The notes under the pieces: model-generated
The model's input: the letters and a program-made list of their open reading frames with translations, nothing else
Databases searched by the model: none
Told to the model about the DNA's origin: nothing
Part shown: in pieces, positions 32,101 through 43,663 of the stretch
Numbering within the stretch: the stretch's first letter is position 1
Layout: the number at the start of each line of letters is the position of its first letter
Made by a program: the position numbers and the translations under genes
Source of the DNA: Magicicada septendecula
Lineage: Eukaryota; Arthropoda; Insecta; Hemiptera; Cicadidae
Direction: 5' to 3'
Length of the DNA stretch: 64,000 bases
Assembly (NCBI GenBank): GCA_034769895.1
Contig: CM068373.1
Coordinates: forward strand, 438,135,080 to 438,199,079

Positions 32101-32348
32101 TCCGTAGTCGCTACAATCAGGGGCGAATTCCGAACCCATTTAAGATTGGCGACTTGGTCTACTGTCAGAGCCATCCGATCAGCTCAGCCATAAATAGGAG
32201 GGCCGCTAAACTATGTTATCGTTGGTCGGGACCATACCGCATTCTTCGGTTTGTGTCGCCCGTCACAGTGAAATTGGGTGATCCCGGAGGGGATGTTGAA
32301 AGAGTAACCACTCATATTTCGAAGCTAATGTTTTGCCATAGGGCATGA
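29124..32348 (+). pseudogene. pol: Pol polyprotein: PR-RT-RH-IN (young gypsy, one stop)
   Basis: Reached by -1 frameshift. Protease: ALVDSGSARS (about 29315), with DSG at the active site. RT: VPKPGGKQRMVIDYRKLN, FDLNAAYHQ and NYLDDLLVYSK (about 30280). A TAG at 30573-30575 after RRFIPNAA is the only interruption; the same frame continues through RNase H (FILQTDASSVALGAVLSQE, then ADALSR) and integrase. Integrase residues are Asp in LFIDYVGPFP, Asp in VSDNGPQF and Glu in SHAERFNR, 34 residues between the last two. The GPY/F module is WSGPYRILRF. The stop is one C-to-T change from CAG. Otherwise complete, about 1,075 codons. Confidence 0.9.
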
Positions 32349-32732
32349 GTTAGGGATGACAGTTAGGCCCATAAAAAAAAAAGGGGGGAATACTATTTGG
32401 GGTTCCTGGATCTCAGTTATTGGAATTGGGAGGCCTTGGTGGTCAGTACTCAAAGCGGGATCCTGCGATTCTTCTCTTTCTCCTGTTCTTTTCTGTCTCT
32501 TATATCTGCATGCGGACCAGGGCCCGGCGAGCATGCAGGACTCACATTTACATCTTCTCTTTCAGACACACACTCACTAACTCACACCTCTTCCCTCTGC
32601 CTTTTCGTTTTCCTGTGTTACTGGACTCACCAAGAGCGTTTTAGAATCTGAGATTTTCCAGGTTTCCCGCAGCCGTCGTGCTTGAGGACTTGTTTGTTTT
32701 GGGTCAACCATGTTGCCCTTTTGGGGTGAGGG

Positions 32733-34926
32733 TGTGCCGAACTGGCTTCGGCAACGTATTATTAGTATTTTAAAAACGAGCGCCGCTGACGTCACGCACT
32801 GCCACACTGTTACGATAGTTTGTTGCCGGTCGGTTATACACACAAACGGTTGTGCAGCTACGCAATACAGCTGGCGCTGCCAGCCAGCTGTGTCTGTACA
32901 TTCCTGCATTCGGAGGTTACTTGGCTGGACCGAAACGTTGTATCGGCCTCATTTCTGCTTGATCCTCCAACCTGTTCATCTGGTCTCGGCTGGCGGCAAA
33001 CTTCTATCCAGGACTTCCGAACCTATCACTATGATAGGCTAGATAAAGTGTTGTTCCAGGTACGTGCAAGTCTGCGGGTTCTGAAAATATTCTAACCCCA
33101 AATATATTTTGTGTTTCAGCTTTCATTATGAGTTATGCTTGTGTGTGTGTGTGCGTATAGAGCAGTTTTTAATCTGGGCATTAATGCTATTACAAAATCA
33201 AATTAAATTAAATTTAATTAAATTATGAATGTGAGAGTCGTGGGTCAAGTTGATTTCAATAGAGAATATGCTAATGTATCTTGCACTCAGCTGTTTTGAT
33301 GTAATTAATAACTACGAAAGACACAGCTAATCCATTTGAATATTTCAATGAAACATTAAGAAAGTAATTGCTAGACGAGCTTAATACTGTTTAATCTGAA
33401 TTGGTGGCGATGTGTGTGTGCGCTGTTGCTGCTTAAAGTTAGTGTTGGTATTTAATGTGGACGGCCTAAGTGGCGTGATTTTCTTTATGACACCCTCTAC
33501 AACCTATTGTATGTCCAGGTGCTCGACCAAGGGCGAGATGGGTGTCAGGGGGTGGACGAACATCTGTCCACCCTAATGGCAGAGACGATCCTATAGCCAC
33601 AATGCCGTCAGTCGAGGACTTTTCCAACGCTAAGCTGCACCAGGGATTTGTGACACGACTGTGACATCACTGATCCGCGCCTATACGAACTAAGTACACC
33701 GGACAATCCAGGTGGGAAAATTCTGATTATCTATTTCTCTCTCTCTACAACATGTGAATGCACAGAAGCCGCCAGAAGCTCACTCGTGAAGTTCTGAACA
33801 TTATACTCTAGCACAAACTCTCGTGTTCAATTATGTTATAGCATGTGTGAACATTACCACAGTACACCTAATGAAGTATCTTATAACTGTATAATGTGTA
33901 AGAAGTTACACACATACACACACATCCGCAGTTTGCTGTAAGATCTAACTTTCATTTAATTAAGACCATTAGGGAGTTAATTATCTCGTGCTATCATGTC
34001 ATCTGGTCATGGCTGAGTTTTAATAACGTAGCGGGGGTTGTCTGATGCTGTAGATGAGAATCGATTTTCTTTCACACACATACTTAACGCTTAATGATTA
34101 AGGTAAGGGGTCGTTTGGCTGGTTGAGTTTCGGGGCGGTCACTTACATTCTCTGGTGTGAACTATGCTTGTGAATATGCTGGCAAATCTATGCTTAGGAG
34201 CTGAGATATTCCATTTACGTTGTCATTTATATTTGTATCTATCTATACACATTAGGGTTCCTTCATTTACTGTAGTTGGAATGGGTTTATGAGGAGGTTA
34301 GTGTTGAAATGAGGGATGTTTTGTTATTCATGTCGTATATGTGTTTGTGTGTGTAATTTTACTATATATATATTTTTGGGGGGGGAATATGTAACGGATT
34401 TAAAAAAGAGAATAACCATAAATGTGCTTACTGAGACAACAGGCTAGCCTATTTGATATTATACAACACTGATGGATTAGTATTGCTTTATGAATGAGAT
34501 TATTACTAACTTTGACTCATACATAATCAGGCAGAAATTTTTGCAATTAGTTTAATATCAATTCACTTACTTTGTGACATTATGAATTAATGGATATACC
34601 TATATATACATATATATATATAATTCTGCCTTTAATGGTGTGCTCACACAATCACGAACTTGTCATGTATGTAAAATCTTGCAGGTTGAATAAAGCACAC
34701 GCTTGTTGGTTAAAAGAGTTTTTCATTTGCAAGTCCTGTCATTCACCTGGGGGGGACATGTCTGTAATTGTATTTGGGCCTTGCACACTTTTGCTTCCTC
34801 TAGGTTTTTTACCTAGTTCTAAATATGATGTCTCTCCCCTTTTACAAAAAAAAACTTAATAAAAATAAAATTAAATAAAATTCAAAAAAAAATTACAAAA
34901 CTTAGAAAAATAAAAGGGGGGTTTCA
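32733..34926 (+). repeat. 3' LTR of the young gypsy element
   Basis: Nearly identical to the 5' LTR. A purine-rich tract GGGGTGAGGG lies immediately upstream (32723-32732), a candidate polypurine tract for second-strand priming. The 3' untranslated segment 32349-32732 also has an A10-G6 run near 32371. Confidence 0.9.
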
Positions 34927-34951
34927 CTATCTTGTTGTTTGCTTTTTCAGA

Positions 34952-36483
34952 TTATTTTTTTAACTGTACTACTAACTCTTTAATTCGGGGGTGGGGTCTT
35001 CTTTGAACGTCATTGATATGGTGATGCCATCCTTCTACTGAGTTGTTTGTTCTGTGTCTTCTGTTATAGCAGTTCCACATGTCCAGGGGAATCTGTGAAT
35101 TTTCCAGCCATTGGTCTACGAAGTAGTCAAAAAACGACCAATTTATCGTCATCTGGTGCGTTGCTGTGGATGTTAATAAAACCTTCTTCGACATCCTCAG
35201 GTGGCAGGAAGGCTAGTGCTGCACACTTTCTAATTACTAATCGGATTTCCTGATTTGTTTTATAACTTTCAGTGAGACCTACATCCTGAACCTTCCTCCA
35301 GATACTTTGGGCTAAGTGAAAAAAACATCCCTGCACTTTGACTGAGGGGAAAACTTCTTTAATTGCTTTTATAGCGGCTGCCTCAAAGTCTACATTTATT
35401 TCTGTTGGATTCCATTCTGGGATCTCTGTTTTTATAATATTGAACAATCTAATGTACGTGTCTGCTGCCTTATTCGGAAGAAGGGCAAATACAACAGGTG
35501 CTACATTGGTTTCCTCAGCAGTACTTCCGAGATCAACATGTATTGTATACAGCTGAGTGAATTGGCTGCTAGAGCTTTTAAAAGTGTCATCCATAAAAAA
35601 TTTGCTATGCGTTTTCAGGCATTCTCTGCCTTTAGAGCTCGAAAATATTAATACTCTTGCCCCCTCATTGTTGTCTCCGAGAAGAAAGCTACTACCGTCG
35701 GTCACGCGTAGAGTGTTTTCATCTAAGTTAATATCATCTCGACTTCTAGGCTCTTGTTGGACACCGTGCGCTTGATTTCGTTGTCTGTAGAGTGTTGTCT
35801 TTAAATTCGAAAACTTTGGTACCCGAGTGATCAGTTCGTATCCTTTTTGCTGCAAGGGTTCTAGTTCTTCAGCGTAAATCTAAAACGAATTTAGCATAAA
35901 ACATTTTTTAACAAATTTGTACGTTTCTAAAATTAAAATTAAAAAAAAAATTTTCTTCCCCAAGGATGATAATAACGAAAAACTTTACAGTGACTTGGGT
36001 GAGTCTCGTGTGCTGGAACTCGAGTTTGTTTACATTCGCGTTTAATATATCTAAACGCTATGCGAATGTAAACAAACTCAAATTCCAGCAAATGAAACTC
36101 GGCCACATCAGCCGATTTAATAATACATCTTTGTTCTATAATCAACACAAAATTATGAATCAAATACAATCAAATTATTTACATACCTGTGTTACTGATG
36201 CTTCACTTTCTTCATGAACTCGTTTTTTGGCTTGGCTGACCGCTTTGCTGACTTCATTATTGGCTTCATCAGGAACACACTGGTGGGTTGTTTCACTGAA
36301 AACACGATTGTCACTTGAAGTTGTTATGCTACCGGAACACGCGAAACGTTTTCTTTTATGGCAAAACCAAACAACTTCACCCGACTTGTTTTCACGTTGT
36401 TTTAACAACCGATAACCACTAAACAATAAACACTGTTTACCTTGTGTAGTTATAAACTCCATGTTGTCACAGGTCGATAACAC
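34952..36483 (-). pseudogene. MULE transposase with FLYWCH zinc finger, one intron
   Basis: Exon 1 (36483 to about 36186) encodes a FLYWCH-type DNA-binding domain (FITTQGKQCLLFSGYRLLKQ ... VVWFCHKRKRFACSG ... THQC). It ends at a CAG|GTATGT donor; the acceptor TTTTAG lies near 35883. Exon 2 encodes the MULE core: catalytic Asp in KFFMDDTFK, second Asp in EINVDFEAAA, the C/H motif GCFFHLAQSIW, and Glu in NNSVEGWHHH. A shift in a T-run near 35140 separates the last segment, so this copy is probably dead, though only lightly damaged. Confidence 0.8.
35990..36115. repeat. Hairpin (foldback) insertion in the MULE intron
   Basis: Arms GCTGGAACTCGAGTTTGTTT... and its near-perfect reverse complement (about 28 bp, 26 matching) surround a roughly 22-bp AT-rich loop, within the intron. 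It could be a small MITE or foldback element. Confidence 0.6.
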
Positions 36484-36653
36484 GGAATCGAATGAACAAG
36501 TGAGGTACCTGGTCCCTTTCGTCGTGGGTTTTGAGACTCATTAAAATGTTTATTTAGGAAAAGGTTTGTGTCCGTGGCTTTTGGGGCTGTTTTCCAAGAA
36601 TTTTAATTCGTGGCTTTTGAAACTCGTGGCTTCTGGGACACAACCATCAGAAT

Positions 36654-39600
36654 TAAGTGCGCGAAATGGTAGAAACAATATTGATAGAACCAGTATTGAT
36701 AGATCGAGTATTGGTAAAACAGTATTGGTAGAACCAGTGGAACTTAGTGTTCACGGGCTACGAGTTGCCTGAGTAATAAGTAATGTTTCAGTAGATCAGA
36801 CTGAAAAGGTTAATCAGAAATCCGTGATAATGAAGTTGATAAATTTCAGTATGGAAAAGTTGAACGTTCCTAACAATAATGTTCTTGGGGTAGCTGAGAC
36901 GTTTGAAATAGACGAGATGTTTGATGAGGAACCCATAGCTTTGAGGAAGAAACAGAGTAAGATAATTAATGTTGTAAAACGTGAGAGTCAGCGCGGATAT
37001 AGTTAAATAGATAAAGAGATTAGAGATAAATTAGTGCATTTGAGTAAAACAGCTTTTCAGATTTTGTGGCCTGTATTGCAGAAATATATGCATTTATTTG
37101 CGGAACCTGTAGAGAATATAGGTTGTAGTATTGATATTAGGCATAAGATAGACGGGACATAACCCACCTGTTAGAAAGAATCTTTATAGATTGCCACATG
37201 CTTTAAAACCTGTTGTTGATGAGCAAATTAGAGATATGTTAAAGAAGAAAATAATGCGTCCACCAAACTCTCCGTGGTCGAGTCCTGTAGTCATAGTGAA
37301 TAAACGAAGTCCTGACGAGAGCCCCAAATATAGATTTTGTGTTGACTATCGAGCATTAAACTCTGTTATGAACGGAGATGCGTACCTCTTACATATTATA
37401 ACCGAAACATTGGATACATTGAACAGGAGCATACTTTTTACTACCTTAGAATTATGTAGTGGTTTTCACGAAGTGAATGTAGAACCGGCAAACATAGGTA
37501 AAACTGCGTTTACAATACCTGGTCACCATAACGAGTTCGTTAAAATGCCATGTGGATTGTGTAATGCGCCTGCAACATTTCAAAGATTAATGGATAATAT
37601 ACATATGGGAATTAAGAGAGTAGAGGCATTAGTGTACTTAGACGATATTATTATTTACAGTAGTTGTGTTGAACAACATGCTAAGAGATTAGATAAGGTA
37701 TTACAGAGGTTAGAAGAAGCTAATTTGTATATTCAGCTGTCCAAGTGTAATTTTGCTGTAACAGAGGTAGAATATTTAGGTCATATTGTAAGTGATAAAG
37801 GAATAAGACCAGACCCTAAAAAGATTTCAGCCATAGTTAACTCTCCTCGACCTAAAACTGTACGTGACATTCAAGCCTTCCTAGGCTTAGTTGGGTACTA
37901 CTGTAGGTTTATTAAATATTTTGCTGATATAGCTAAACCTCTAACTGAATTAATAACGAAGGATACAGACTTTGTTTGGAATAATTCTCAAGAAGAAGCT
38001 TTTAAAACGTTAACTACCGCCTTATGTGAAGAGCCTGTCTTAAAATACCCTGATTTCACCAAACCTTTTATTTTAAGCACCGACGCTTCAGTAATTGCAG
38101 TAGGAGCTGTTTTGTCCCAAGAATATAACGGACATGAACATCCTGTAGCATATGCTAGCCACCAGCTTAATAAAGCTGAAAGGAATTATGGCAGGACAGA
38201 GAGGGAGCTTCTTGCCTAGTATGGACTACCAAGTATTTTAGATTTTACCTCTATGGTAGACGCTCTATAGCTATTACAGACCATGCAGCGCTAAGATGGC
38301 TTCTTAATTTGAAAGATCCATCATCGAGACTTACACGCTGGGCTCTTAGATTATCTGAATTTGATTATGCAGTTTTACTTAAGCCTGGCAAGAAACACTT
38401 AAACGCCAACACACTAAGTAGACACGTGAACGTTGTAGCCATACCTTTGGTATCTAAATATGACGTACTTAGGAAATAACCGAATGACAAGTTTTTCCAG
38501 GAGCAAAAACAAAACCTTAATAATGCTTATAAAGTGACTGAAGATGGATTACTATATAATACCGAGTTTGAACAACCCCTTGTAGTTATACCCAGGGGAT
38601 TAGTTACACAAGTCATATCACAACATCATGATACTATATTTTCTGGTCACCAAGCCATTAAAAAGACCATAGGTATTATTAAAAAGATATTTCTGGCCCA
38701 CTTTAGTAAATATCGGTATGGAGAACCATACATGACTTCCATATTCTAAGATTTATATTTAAAATCATTTTCAGCCAAACAGCCAGGGAAGGAATTTTAA
38801 CAAAAAAATACTTCTTTGTTGCCAATAACGTGTACACATATAAAAAAAAATTATCCCCTCCCCCTTCAACTATAATTTTGATTTATAGAAAATTACCCCC
38901 AGCCCGTTCAAATACCCTCTTCATTTATAGATATTTCATCTACGTTTCTACAGTGGATTATTAAGATCTTATCAGGATACTTTATCAAAATTAAGTACTT
39001 TACTCATGTTACAACAAAAAATGTTTCAGGTAAACTGCCCTTTCCCCGTAACCGATCTTCACCAAAATCAACAGACATTGAGTTCTCTATAGCTCAGGCA
39101 CATATGTAAAAAATTATTTGATTCTGTTAGAATTTACGGCAGTTATGGTTCGTCATATAAAAAATTACCCATGTTAAAACATAAAACATGAGATTTATAA
39201 AACATATCTAAGATTTACATTTAAAATCATTTTTGAAATAAAATATTTTCATAGAACCTACTAACGCTGGGGAAATCTGAGGAGCCAATCAGAGTTGGGC
39301 CTACCTGTCACTCTGCTGAATTTGGTGGAAAGCCCTGTCACTGTCGTCAAAGTATCAGCCTTGACAGGGTCCTCTTTTTCTGCAAAATGGGAGAGGCTTG
39401 AGATGGAGTGAGTGACATGGTCCCCACCTCAATGAAGAACCCATTGTTTTATAAAAATATATTTAAATTTTGAAAACTGAAAATTCTTTTCTTGTTGTAA
39501 ATATTTATATTTTATAATCAAAATGACTTTATTTTTGTTACCTGGCAACAAAATTATTTTATTTTCAACAATTACCATTGTTTCAAAAAGTTTAAATAAA

Positions 39601-41404
39601 TTTTCAAGTACTTTACTCTTGTTAAAACGTAAAAGGTTGCAGGTAAACTACCCCTTCCCCTTAACCGATCTTCACCAAAATCTAATGGCCTTGAGTCCTC
39701 TACAATTCACTGATGTATGCAAAAAATTATTTGATTTTGTTTGAATTTGCGGCTGTTATCGTTTGCCATAAAAAATAAGTTTGATAAAAAACGTTGCAGG
39801 TAAACTACCCCTTCCCCTCAACCGATCTTCACCAAAAACAATAGGTCTTGAGTACTCTACAAATCAGGGCTGTATGCAGAAAATTATTTGATTCTGTTTG
39901 AATTTGCGGCTGTTATCGTTTGCCATAGGAAATACCCTTGTTAAAACATAAAACGTTACAGGTAAACTACCCCTTTCCCTTAACCGATCTTCACCAAAAA
40001 CAATAGGTCTTGAGAACTCTACAAATTAGGGCTGTATGCAAATAATCTTTTGATTCTGTTTGAATTTGCGGCTGTTATCGTTTGCCATAGGAAATACCCT
40101 TGTTAAAACATAAAACGTTACAGGTAAACTACCCCTTTCCCTTAACTTATCTTCACCAAAAACAATAGGTCTTGAGAACTCTACAATTCAGGGCTGTATG
40201 CGAAACATTATTTGATTCTGTTTGAATTTGCGGCTGTTATCGTTTGCCAAAAAAAAAAAAATTTCCCTTGATAAAAAAAAACCGTTGCAGGTAAACTACC
40301 CCTTTCCCTCAACCGATCTTCACCAAAAACAATAGGTCGTGAGTACTCTACAAATCAGGGCTGTATGCAAAAAATTATTTGATTCTGTTTGAATTTGCGG
40401 CAGTTATCGTTTGCCATAGAAAAAAAATCTACAGACACAGACAGACAGACACACACACAGACACTTTTCGGAAAACGACTTTTTTTCATGTTTTGAGTGT
40501 AGTAGAATCAGAATCTGCAATAATCTCGAACACGATTTTTTTTGCCATCACCATACTTCCATTCCTTAAGGAATATGGAAGTAAAAGATGTGACAGAATA
40601 CGTAGGAGCGTGTGTATCATGTAGTCAGAGAAAATCCGGAGAACGGGTAAGAGCAGCGTTAGCAAAATTCCCCGCAGCCACAGAACCCTTTGAATCTGTA
40701 TCAATGGACATTGTAGGTCCACTTCCCTTGAGTAACTGAGGGAATAAGTATCTGTTAACTTTTACTGATATTCATGTGAGATTATTGCACATGAATTGAC
40801 GTAATTTTATATCATCATTATTCAAAGGAGTATGCACTTTGTTAGGAATTCTAAAACTTAGAACCACCCCTTATCACCCACAGTCCAATGGCCTAATTGA
40901 GAGATTGCATAAGACTTTAGCAGATGTGATTTCCCATTTTCTTTCGCCCGATGGTAAAAATTGGGATGAGATTGTCCCTTTTGCGTTAATGGCGTACAGG
41001 AGTGCACCTCATGTCGCCACTGGATTTAGTCCACATATGTTATTATTTGGGCAAGAAATGAAATTACCAGAAGCTGATGATCTAGCCTTAGAACCTGAAG
41101 TTGACGATGGTACACAATTTGAACTTTATCGTTTAGTAGAAAAACTTAGGCGAGTTAAAGAAATAGCAATACATAATTCTGAAAACAGCAAAGAGCAAAA
41201 TAAGAAATATTATGATAAGAAATGTAAATTAAAACCGTATAAAACAGGTGACTATATCTATTTACGTGATCCAACCGTAAAGAGAGGACCGCGAAAGAAA
41301 TTCGGAAAAAGTTGGAAAGGACCATATAAAGTACTAGAGGTGTTAAATGAATTAAATTATAAAATTAGCACAAATAAGGGAGAAAGCGTTGTACATTATA
41401 ATTG
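36654..41404 (+). pseudogene. pol: Pol (RT-RNase H-integrase) of the env retrovirus, interrupted
   Basis: After the MULE a degraded linker leads to a long RT/RNase H frame (about 37190-38219). It contains RFCVDYRALN, FTTLELCSGFHEV, VYLDDIIIYSS and FILSTDASVIAVGAVLSQE. RNase H ends in KKHLNANTLSRH after a stop at 38217-38219. Integrase has its His-containing zinc half before 38690 and CVSCSQRK after 40600, split by the repeat insertion. The first catalytic Asp is in VSMDIVGPLP and the Glu in NGLIERLHKTL. The segment with the second Asp is deleted near 40797. The GPY/F module is WKGPYKVLEV. The end of Pol (SQYNLRPREN) lies near 41790. Confidence 0.85.
38700..40566. mobile_element. Insertion carrying about 160-bp tandem repeats
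   Basis: It separates two halves of the integrase zinc finger. Six copies of a unit beginning CAGGTAAACTACCCCTTCCC and containing CCGATCTTCACCAAAA start near 39027 (diverged), 39640, 39797, 39959, 40121 and 40288; the last five are tandem at 157-167 bp. It ends with CAGACAGACACACACACAGA and TTTTCGGAAAACGAC. No coding region is seen. The element class is not recognised, and its target duplication is unclear. Confidence 0.65.
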
Positions 41405-42284
41405 ACCGAAGCCGAGCAAAGCCAGTGGCGGAAGTGCAAACTGCATTCGCCGACCCAGACAATCAACGCAGTTAGATAACAGCACTCCAAACATTGACCC
41501 TGAATTCTACAGCACAGCTGATACTCCCGCCTGTGTTAATGAAAGTAATCAATCGTCTGTACTTATGTTACCTCCTCCTCCGATAATAAACTTAGCGGAT
41601 GACGTTGATAGCAATCTTACTGAAAAAAAACAAGATGAGTTCTCAGAGAGACAAAGGATGCTGAACTGAACGAACGGACAGATGTAGATGATACCATAAT
41701 AGGTGCAGGAGCTCAGGTAGACTTAAATGATAAAGACTGGAAACCACCTCAGACGGTTAGAGTAAGAGATGCCGCGCAGAGCCAATATAACTTACGGCCG
41801 CGTGAAAACATGATACCACCTCGTAGGAATTTAGAGTAGAGAAGAAAAGAAATCGGTATATGTCCTTAAGGAAGTCTGACCTCTGTGTGATTTTACAGAT
41901 TTGCTGTTATGTGGTGAAGCAACAAGCCTTACAGGCAGAGAATGATTTATCTCGCAGATAGCCAACAATTCACGCATGGAATGCACAAATCCTTCCTGAC
42001 CACAGGAATGTAATCTTGACAAAGGACTTGTGTTTATAAAAGAAAGAGATAGACTATCCTATTAACAACAGATACTTGGACTATCGTAATTTCTATAAGC
42101 ATGGTATAATGTTAAGCATTTCTATAAAATTATGATAATGTTATAGCAAAGATAAGCACCTTACTTGATTACCTAGAGACCTAACAAAACAATACCCAAG
42201 TGAATTCCTTGATTCCATACTATGAAATATCCCAGTTAAAAACAAACTTAAAGAATACCCAGAAACAAGTATCTACTTTAAAGT

Positions 42285-43663
42285 TTGTTACCCACTAGTA
42301 GAGAGAAAAGAGGTTTAATTAATGGGTTGGGAACTGTTTTTAAATTTTTGTTTAGTACACTAGATGATGATGATTATCAGACTTTAAACTCGAAATTAGA
42401 TTCATTAGAAGATAGAGATGATTCTGTAATTCACGTAGAGTCCAATCGACTCTCTTATATGAAAAAATTAACCACTGAAGTGGAAAGTCACTCAAAAGCT
42501 ATACAATTATTGGTAAATACTTTGAAAATAACTGCTCAAGCGATAATTGCTATAAATTTTACTATATGGACTGAGATTGAACAAGTAAAAGGACGAATAG
42601 AGCATGAGTCAAAGATTTCTTCTTTATTTAGAGAAATCGAAGTAACTTTAAATCTAGTAGATACACAATTAGTGCAGATGCAAGAGGCATTAGATGTAAC
42701 TTCAACTGAATACTTAAGCTCTTTGTTAGTTACACCTGCTAAGTTGAATGAAGTTTTGAAAGAAGTAGTTAGTCAACTACCAGTTGGTCTATCATTAGTA
42801 ATAGACACCGAAATTGATAAGATTTATAATTACTATAGAATATTAAAAGTTCACGCTATAGCTATTAAGAATGTAATTAGGTTAATAATAGAGATTCCTT
42901 TACAATCTGCTAGAAGCCAATTTGAACTATTTGTTGTAAAACCGCTGCCATATTATGATAAAACACGGGCTCAATTTGTAACAGTGCATAGTGATTCAGT
43001 GTATCTTGCTGTATCTAAAGTAGATTGAACTATGTGATGTTAAGCTATGAACAATTGTTTCAGTGTATTAGATCACCGTACGGAATTTGTCACCTCAGCA
43101 TACCACTTGTACCAGCATCCGAGAGCAATAGTTGTGCCTTCGCCATGTTTACTAGAGACGAAGCGCAGAGTCATTGATTGTGTAAAAGAGAAGTGGTGGC
43201 GAATTACAATAAACCTATATTGTATGCTGGAAGTAATGGCGATTTCTGGATCTATAGTATGACGAAGCCTACCTGAGTAATGCTTCAATGTTACACTTCA
43301 AGCAATAGTTTGAGAGAAATAAGTCCACAAACACAATTACTAAGCGGCACCGGAATTCTTCTGAGTACTCGAAAGTGTTATGTATATTCCAAATACTTCA
43401 TGTTACTCCCACGATCAAAGGGAAAGACTTTCGCAAAAATTCAAACAAATCATGTGGTGATACCACCTATTCAAAATGTCTTAACGTTTTCTGAATTAAA
43501 AACATTCCAGCCAAGTAATGAAACATCAACTGACAATCTCACTCAAATATACAAGAAATTTTGAATAATGTGTCTGACCCAGTTGATATCTCGATAACCA
43601 ATGCTTCAGGTTTAGTATTGCATTTGGTGCCCAGCAATATATGGAAGATTTGGACACTCAAAA
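42285..43663 (+). pseudogene. env: Envelope glycoprotein, baculovirus-F/errantivirus type (broken)
   Basis: A 247-codon frame starts with a furin-type site (SREKR) followed at once by a Gly/Leu-rich fusion-peptide-like segment (GLINGLGTVF) and a helical region with heptad spacing, as in errantivirus and baculovirus F proteins. Downstream fragments in other frames (43050-43663) contain scattered Cys, as in the ectodomain. The SU part before the cleavage site (41830-42284) is not readable. Stops at about 43026 and 43260 and shifts near 43030 and 43560 disable it. Such proteins mediate membrane fusion in relatives. Confidence 0.7.

Larger units (their letters stand above)
24806..34926 (+). mobile_element. 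Young Ty3/gypsy LTR retrotransposon, TSD CTAT
   Basis: Two LTRs of about 2.19 kb (24806-27000 and 32733-34926) start TGTGC and end TTTCA. The whole is flanked by CTAT at 24802-24805 and 34927-34930. By eye I noted only three substitutions and one G-run length difference between the LTRs. Gag and Pol are present, Pol in the -1 frame, with a single in-frame TAG. No envelope gene is present. It lies inside the MULE left arm. Confidence 0.92.
24084..36644 (-). mobile_element. MULE-type DNA transposon with FLYWCH transposase, TSD CATCAGAAT
   Basis: Flanked by 9-bp duplications CATCAGAAT (24075-24083 and 36645-36653). The ends are about 40-bp inverted repeats sharing GCCACGAGTTTCAAAAGCCA and CGAATT; the left end (24084-24180) repeats CAAAAGCCACGA three times. 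About 2.4 kb is the element itself; the rest is the gypsy insertion at 24806-34926. It inserted in the linker after the retroviral protease. Left arm 24180-24801 has no gene; it holds two copies of a TTTTTTGCAATTTTTTATTA segment and a GC hairpin near 24411-24430. Confidence 0.85.

Noticed and set aside
35338..35775. Plus-strand frames
   Set aside because: Antisense of the MULE transposase exon.
39590..40430. CRISPR-like array
   Set aside because: The whole 160-bp unit is repeated without unique spacers, so it is a tandem repeat in a eukaryotic insertion.
42285..43028. Host fusion-protein gene (domesticated env)
   Set aside because: The frame ends before the rest of the ectodomain and membrane anchor, with further stops and shifts; it looks like decay and not domestication.
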